From the NCBI RefSeq assembly GCF_050483325.1, contig NZ_JBCMYF010000001.1, forward strand, positions 426,776-490,775: a DNA stretch of 64,000 nt, given 5' to 3'. The DNA comes from Bacillus_P idriensis_A (GTDB lineage: Bacteria > Bacillota > Bacilli > Bacillales > Bacillaceae). The position numbers and the translations under genes are program-made. The notes under the pieces are model-generated. The model ran no database searches. It worked only from the letters and a program-made list of their open reading frames with translations, and had not been told where the DNA came from. Below, one piece after another: positions 60,274-64,000 of this stretch (the stretch's first letter is position 1; each line of letters opens with the position of its first letter).

Positions 60274-60915
60274 TTGAAATTTTTACATGTAAAGTTAGAG
60301 TGCAAACATCTTGAAGAAATGAAAACATTTTACACAGTTATTCTGAAGATGAGATTGATCGATGAAAAAAAGGATCGGTTTACTGTAAAAGCGGGTTTAA
60401 GCAGATTAACCTTTATAAAATCAGAAAATCGTTCCTATTATCATATATGCTTTAGAATGAATGAAGCTTTTTTTGATATCATGTTTCAGGAAATAGAGAG
60501 TCTTCTTCTGCCAAACGAAAAAGGGGAGGTGAGCCTGTACTGGAAAGGAAAGCAGGCGTATTTTCATGATCCGGAAGGCAATGTGCTTGAAATGCTTGAA
60601 AGGAAACAGGAGGTCCCGGATCATTTATTGGAATGGCAAGACATCGTGGAAGTTGGTATGCCGTGCGCAAGCGTTAAACATATGCGGAGGGACTTGGCTT
60701 TTTTGGCGAATCAGTTTGAGAGTGAATCTGATTTGTTTTCTTTTCACGGAAATGGTGACGGTTCTATTGTGGTGGTAAAAGAAGGGAGGCATTGGTATCC
60801 GACACAAAGAGGCTCAGAGATTCATCCGATTGTTCTTGAAGTCGCGGATAAGGCTGAGTTTGAGTACACCCATCCTGTATATCCATATAAAATTAGTGCA
60901 AAAAAAGAGTGCTGA
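60274..60915 (+). CDS. VOC (glyoxalase/bleomycin-resistance) superfamily protein
   Basis: A 213-residue protein with an N-terminal VOC domain (FLHVKLECKHLEEMKTFYT, and YFHDPEGNVLEMLE) and a less conserved second half likely to form the second module. His and Glu of the first half could bind a metal. TTG start after GGGGAGAGG. Substrate unknown. Its end lies in the terminator shared with clpE. Confidence 0.8.
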   Translation: MKFLHVKLECKHLEEMKTFYTVILKMRLIDEKKDRFTVKAGLSRLTFIKSENRSYYHICFRMNEAFFDIMFQEIESLLLPNEKGEVSLYWKGKQAYFHDPEGNVLEMLERKQEVPDHLLEWQDIVEVGMPCASVKHMRRDLAFLANQFESESDLFSFHGNGDGSIVVVKEGRHWYPTQRGSEIHPIVLEVADKAEFEYTHPVYPYKISAKKEC

Positions 60916-60938
60916 TTTCTCGGAATCAGCACTCTTTT
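60902..60938. terminator. Bidirectional terminator, VOC gene / clpE
   Basis: AAAGAGTGCTGATT / AATCAGCACTCTTT with A and T flanks. Confidence 0.92.
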
Positions 60939-60942
60939 AAGC

Positions 60943-63015
60943 TTATATAGCTTCTACAGAAATCTTATCATTTGAAAGCTTTACTGCAAGTTCAGTCATC
61001 TCATTGCCGTCAAGCAGAACGTCAGCGATGGAATCTTCTACATACTCTTGAATCACTCTGCGGAGCGGACGTGCGCCGAATGCAGGGTGATAGCCGAGTT
61101 CAGCGATTTTTTCTTTTGCATCATCTGTGATGCTGAGCGATATTTTCTGCTCAGCCAATGTTGCTTTCAGATCATCAAGCATAATGTCGACGATTTCAAG
61201 AAGATGGATTTTTTCAAGTGATTTGAATTCAATGATACTGTCAAAACGGTTAAGAAACTCCGGTTTAAAGAATGAACCTAGTGAATCTAATAAAGAACTT
61301 TCGTTTAAGGCTTCATTGTTTCCAAATCCGACTGTGACTTTCTTGTGGCCGATGCCGGCGTTGCTCGTCATGATAATGACAGTATCTTTAAAGCTGACAG
61401 TTCGGCCTCCGCTGTCTGTCAATCTGCCATCTTCCATCACTTGAAGGAACATGTGCTGTACATCAGGATGGGCTTTTTCAATTTCATCAAGCAGGATAAT
61501 GCTGTAAGGGTTCCGGCGGACTTTTTCAGATAACTGCCCTGCTTCCTCATGGCCAACATAGCCGGGAGGAGAACCAATGATTTTAGAAATCGAATGCTTC
61601 TCCATGTACTCACTCATATCAAGACGGATAAGTGAGTCCCGTGAACCAAACAGTTCAGAGGCAAGGGTTTTTGTCAGTTCTGTTTTACCGACACCTGTTG
61701 GACCGACAAACAGGAAGGATCCAATTGGCCGTTCTTTTGATTTCAGTCCTGCACGGCTGCGGCGGATCGCTTTGGCTACTTTTTTAACAGCGTCGTCCTG
61801 GCCGATTACTTTTCCTGAAAGCTTAGTCTCAAGGTTCTTCATTTGCGCCTGCTCATCTTCCTGCAGCTTGCCGACCGGGATGCCTGTTTTCTTTTCAATA
61901 ATAGCCTGAATATCCGCAAGATCGACTACAGCTTTGACAGGTGTCTGCATTTTCTCAAGCTTGGCCTCTTCATCGCGCAATTTTGCTGCAAGCTCGTAGT
62001 TTTCTTCCTTTGTAGCCTGAGCTTTCTTGCTGGCAATTTCGGCTAACTGTCCGCTGATATCTTCGCCTCCGCCTGCTTGAAGGTTCTTTTTCGAACCGGC
62101 TTCATCAAGCAGATCAATCGCTTTATCAGGCAAGAAACGGTCCTGAATGTAGCGGTTTGACAATGTGACAGTTGCTTTAATGGCTTCATCGGTGTACGTT
62201 ACCTCATGGTATTTTTCATATTTATCTTGAATGCCCTTTATGATTTCAACGGCTTTTTCAAGAGACGGTTCAGACACCATGACTGGCTGGAATCTGCGTT
62301 CAAGCGCTGCATCTTTTTCGATTTGGCGGTACTCTTTTAACGTCGTCGCACCGACAACCTGCAGCTCGCCGCGTGCAAGGGCTGGTTTTAAAATATTACC
62401 GGCATCCATTGATCCTTCTGCTGAACCTGCGCCAACGAGAAGATGAATCTCATCGATAAACAGGATAATATTTTTCTTTTGCTGAAGCTCAGAAATCAAT
62501 TGCTTCATTCTTTCTTCGAATTGACCGCGTATACCAGTGTTTGCAACAAGGGAAGCCACATCAAGCAAGTAAACTTCCTTGTTTTTCAGCTTGGCTGGTA
62601 CATCGCCTTCTGCAATCTTAAGCGCAAAACCTTCAACAACAGCTGTTTTACCGACACCCGGTTCCCCAATCAGAACAGGATTGTTTTTGTTTCTTCTGTT
62701 CAAAATTTCAATTAATCGTTCGACCTCTGCATCTCTGCCGATAACAGGATCAATGACTCCCGCTTTTGCCGCCTGCGTTAAGTTGCGTCCAAGCTGGTCA
62801 AGCAGACTTCCGCTGCCTTGATTTTGGGTTTGACCTTCCGCATTTCCTTGCTGAAACGGCTGTGGGTGAGGTTCTGGACCAAATCCTCCGCTTGGAACAG
62901 AGCTTCTATATCGTGCATAACAATCAGAGCAAATCATTACTTGGTGACGCTCCTGATTAATTTGAAGAGTTAAATGAACAGATGCTTTCTTAGCTTGACA
63001 ATGTTGACATAGCAT
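60943..63015 (-). CDS. clpE: ClpE ATPase (Clp/Hsp100 family)
   Basis: A 690-residue AAA+ unfoldase. The N-terminal zinc finger has C3-x2-C6 and C29-x2-C32, the mark of ClpE. First AAA module: GEPGVGKTAVVEG and IILFIDEIH; second: VGPTGVGKTELTK and IILLDEIEKAH; the middle holds a short coiled-coil (UVR-like). It partners ClpP in stress. AGGAGG precedes the ATG. Controlled by CtsR, see the two operators upstream. Confidence 0.97.
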   Translation of the reverse strand: MLCQHCQAKKASVHLTLQINQERHQVMICSDCYARYRSSVPSGGFGPEPHPQPFQQGNAEGQTQNQGSGSLLDQLGRNLTQAAKAGVIDPVIGRDAEVERLIEILNRRNKNNPVLIGEPGVGKTAVVEGFALKIAEGDVPAKLKNKEVYLLDVASLVANTGIRGQFEERMKQLISELQQKKNIILFIDEIHLLVGAGSAEGSMDAGNILKPALARGELQVVGATTLKEYRQIEKDAALERRFQPVMVSEPSLEKAVEIIKGIQDKYEKYHEVTYTDEAIKATVTLSNRYIQDRFLPDKAIDLLDEAGSKKNLQAGGGEDISGQLAEIASKKAQATKEENYELAAKLRDEEAKLEKMQTPVKAVVDLADIQAIIEKKTGIPVGKLQEDEQAQMKNLETKLSGKVIGQDDAVKKVAKAIRRSRAGLKSKERPIGSFLFVGPTGVGKTELTKTLASELFGSRDSLIRLDMSEYMEKHSISKIIGSPPGYVGHEEAGQLSEKVRRNPYSIILLDEIEKAHPDVQHMFLQVMEDGRLTDSGGRTVSFKDTVIIMTSNAGIGHKKVTVGFGNNEALNESSLLDSLGSFFKPEFLNRFDSIIEFKSLEKIHLLEIVDIMLDDLKATLAEQKISLSITDDAKEKIAELGYHPAFGARPLRRVIQEYVEDSIADVLLDGNEMTELAVKLSNDKISVEAI

Positions 63016-63044
63016 AGTGAAAACCTCCTGATAATTAATTTGAC

Positions 63045-63061
63045 TTTGACTATCTTTGACT
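63045..63061 (-). promoter_or_regulatory. CtsR box 2 in the clpE leader
   Basis: Minus strand AGTCAAAGATAGTCAAA, a perfect fit to RGTCAAANANRGTCAAA; a third AGTCAAA overlaps it at 63039-63045. It lies 30 bp from the start codon. Confidence 0.93.
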
Positions 63062-63106
63062 AACTGAATTAGGAAAAAATCACCTCATAGGATGATCTTG
63101 ATTCAT

Positions 63107-63135
63107 ATTATAGTTTGACCTTATTTGACTTTCAA
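63107..63135 (-). promoter_or_regulatory. clpE promoter overlapped by CtsR box 1
   Basis: Minus strand TTGAAA, 17 bases, TATAAT. The perfect CtsR box AGTCAAATAAGGTCAAA (63114-63130) fills the spacer and touches the -35, so repressor and polymerase exclude each other. Confidence 0.93.
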
Positions 63136-63296
63136 GTATTTTGCTTAAAAAATTTTGTGCGGTAAATTTCACTAAAGCTGATCTGCTTCAACGCTAGGAG
63201 CATAGCTGAAAAGTAAATACTACGATAAAGATAACCCACAATCTAATTTGCTTCAATATATCTTAGGCAGCAGGTTATCTGGATTCCGGCACTAGA

Positions 63297-64000
63297 TAAG
63301 TGCATCATAACCTAGTTTGCCGCACTAAATGTGGGGCTTCCTCACGAAGTAAGTGCTTCAAAACTGCTAATGCAGCACTTACGATGTTCTCGAGTCCTAG
63401 GTAAGTGCTTTAAAACCGCGTAATGCAGCACTTGCTATAGTCTCCAGTCGTAGGTAAGTGCTTCAAAACTGCTAATGCAGCACTTACGATGTTCTCCAGC
63501 CCTAGGTAAGTGCTTCAAAACCGCGAATGCAGCACTTACGATGTTCTCGAGCCCTAGGTAAGTGTTTCAAAACCACGTAATGCAGCACTTGCTATAGTCT
63601 CCAGTCGTAGGTAAGTGCTTCAAAACTGCTAATGCAGCACTTACGATGTTCTCGGGGCCCTAGCTAAGTATTTTAAAACCGCGTAATGCAGCACTTGCTA
63701 TAGTCTCCAGTCGTAGGTAAGTGCTTCAAAACTGCTAATGCAGCACTTACGATGTTCTCGAGCCCTAGGTAAGTGCTTCAAAACCGCGAATGCAGCACTT
63801 ACGATGTTCTCGAGCCCTAGGTAAGTGTTTCAAAACTGCTAATGCAGCACTTACGATGTTCTCGGGGCCTAGCTAAGTGCTTTAAAACCGCGTAATGCAG
63901 CACTTGCTATAGTCTCCAGTCGTAGGTAAGTGCTTCAAAACTGCTAATGCAGCACTTACGATGTTCTCGAGTCCTAGGTAAGTGCTTCAAAACCGCGAAT
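63297..64000. repeat. Tandem 52-53 bp repeat, at least 13 units, runs off window
   Basis: Units start at 63350, 63402, 63455, 63507, 63559, 63612, 63665, 63718, 63770, 63822, 63874, 63927 and 63979, with a decayed unit at 63297. Each has TAAGTGCT, a loop of about 16, AGCACTT, then a joiner ending in a CCTAGG or CGTAGG word. Three unit types A, B and C occur in order ABAC-BABAC-ABAC. No gene in it. The stretch 63136-63296 before it holds nothing recognised. Confidence 0.96.

Noticed and set aside
63297..64000. CRISPR array
   Set aside because: The whole unit is repeated; there are no unique spacers, no Cas genes nearby and units vary as A/B/C blocks.
1..64000. tRNA, rRNA, insertion sequences or prophage genes
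   Set aside because: No transposase, integrase or phage gene, and no tRNA- or rRNA-like sequence was noticed while reading; gene order is core-genome-like throughout.

Overview
The window is about 64 kb of chromosome from a spore-forming, motile, low-GC Gram-positive bacterium of the family Bacillaceae (Bacillus or a close genus such as Metabacillus). The evidence is a spore protein gene (sspD), sporulation phosphorelay genes (kinE, kinD, spo0E, a Rap/Phr pair), SigI/RsgI, two S-box riboswitches, CtsR and TnrA operators, and a gene order that follows the tnrA - ykoM - ykoU/ykoV - ykoX - ykoY - sigI/rsgI - sspD - ykrK - htpX - ktrD - ykrP - kinE - ogt - mtn - spo0E - kinD - mhqR - motBA - clpE stretch of Bacillus subtilis as I remember it. 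No rRNA, tRNA, insertion sequence, prophage or CRISPR array is visible.

Layout. 0-5 kb: end of a rap gene with a phr pheromone gene that encodes three tandem copies of one nonapeptide, a SigD-driven chemoreceptor, divergent tnrA and a ykzB-like gene with two TnrA boxes between them, a Fur-regulated-basic-protein homologue, and a lone mobA. 5-14 kb: MarR regulator, two small membrane proteins, the NHEJ pair ligD and ku separated by an opposite-strand HAD phosphatase, aldehyde dehydrogenase, uppP, a DedA protein and a TerC protein. 14-25 kb: sigI-rsgI, sspD, an FAD oxidoreductase, ykrK/htpX, ktrD, a lipoprotein-type class B PBP and an LCP cell-wall ligase. 25-36 kb: exported 5'-nucleotidase, a cluster of small unrecognised genes, a B12/radical-SAM protein, acyltransferase, kinE, ogt, tryptophan 2,3-dioxygenase and an autoregulated ArsR/DUF2087-GNAT operon.

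36-48 kb is the methionine salvage region. On the minus strand an S-box controls mtnK-mtnA and, in the same operon, a complete sugar-type ABC transporter (binding protein, double ATPase, permease) that probably imports 5-methylthioribose. mtnU and mtnE are divergent, and a second S-box controls mtnW-mtnX-mtnB-mtnD. Together these recover methionine from methylthioribose. 48-63 kb: a CbpA-like CBS protein, spo0E, ZIP transporter, aldo/keto reductase, kinD, a second metallophosphatase, mhqR, motAB, an oligoendopeptidase, a VOC protein and CtsR-controlled clpE.

The most unusual feature is a set of intergenic tandem arrays, at 48.3, 56.2 and 63.3 kb plus a decayed one at 5.0 kb. Three sequence-unrelated families share one architecture: a 51-53 bp period, with each unit carrying a short inverted repeat. 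The 63 kb array has at least 13 units in a higher-order A-B-A-C order and runs off the window end. All assignments come from reading the sequence; no database search was run.
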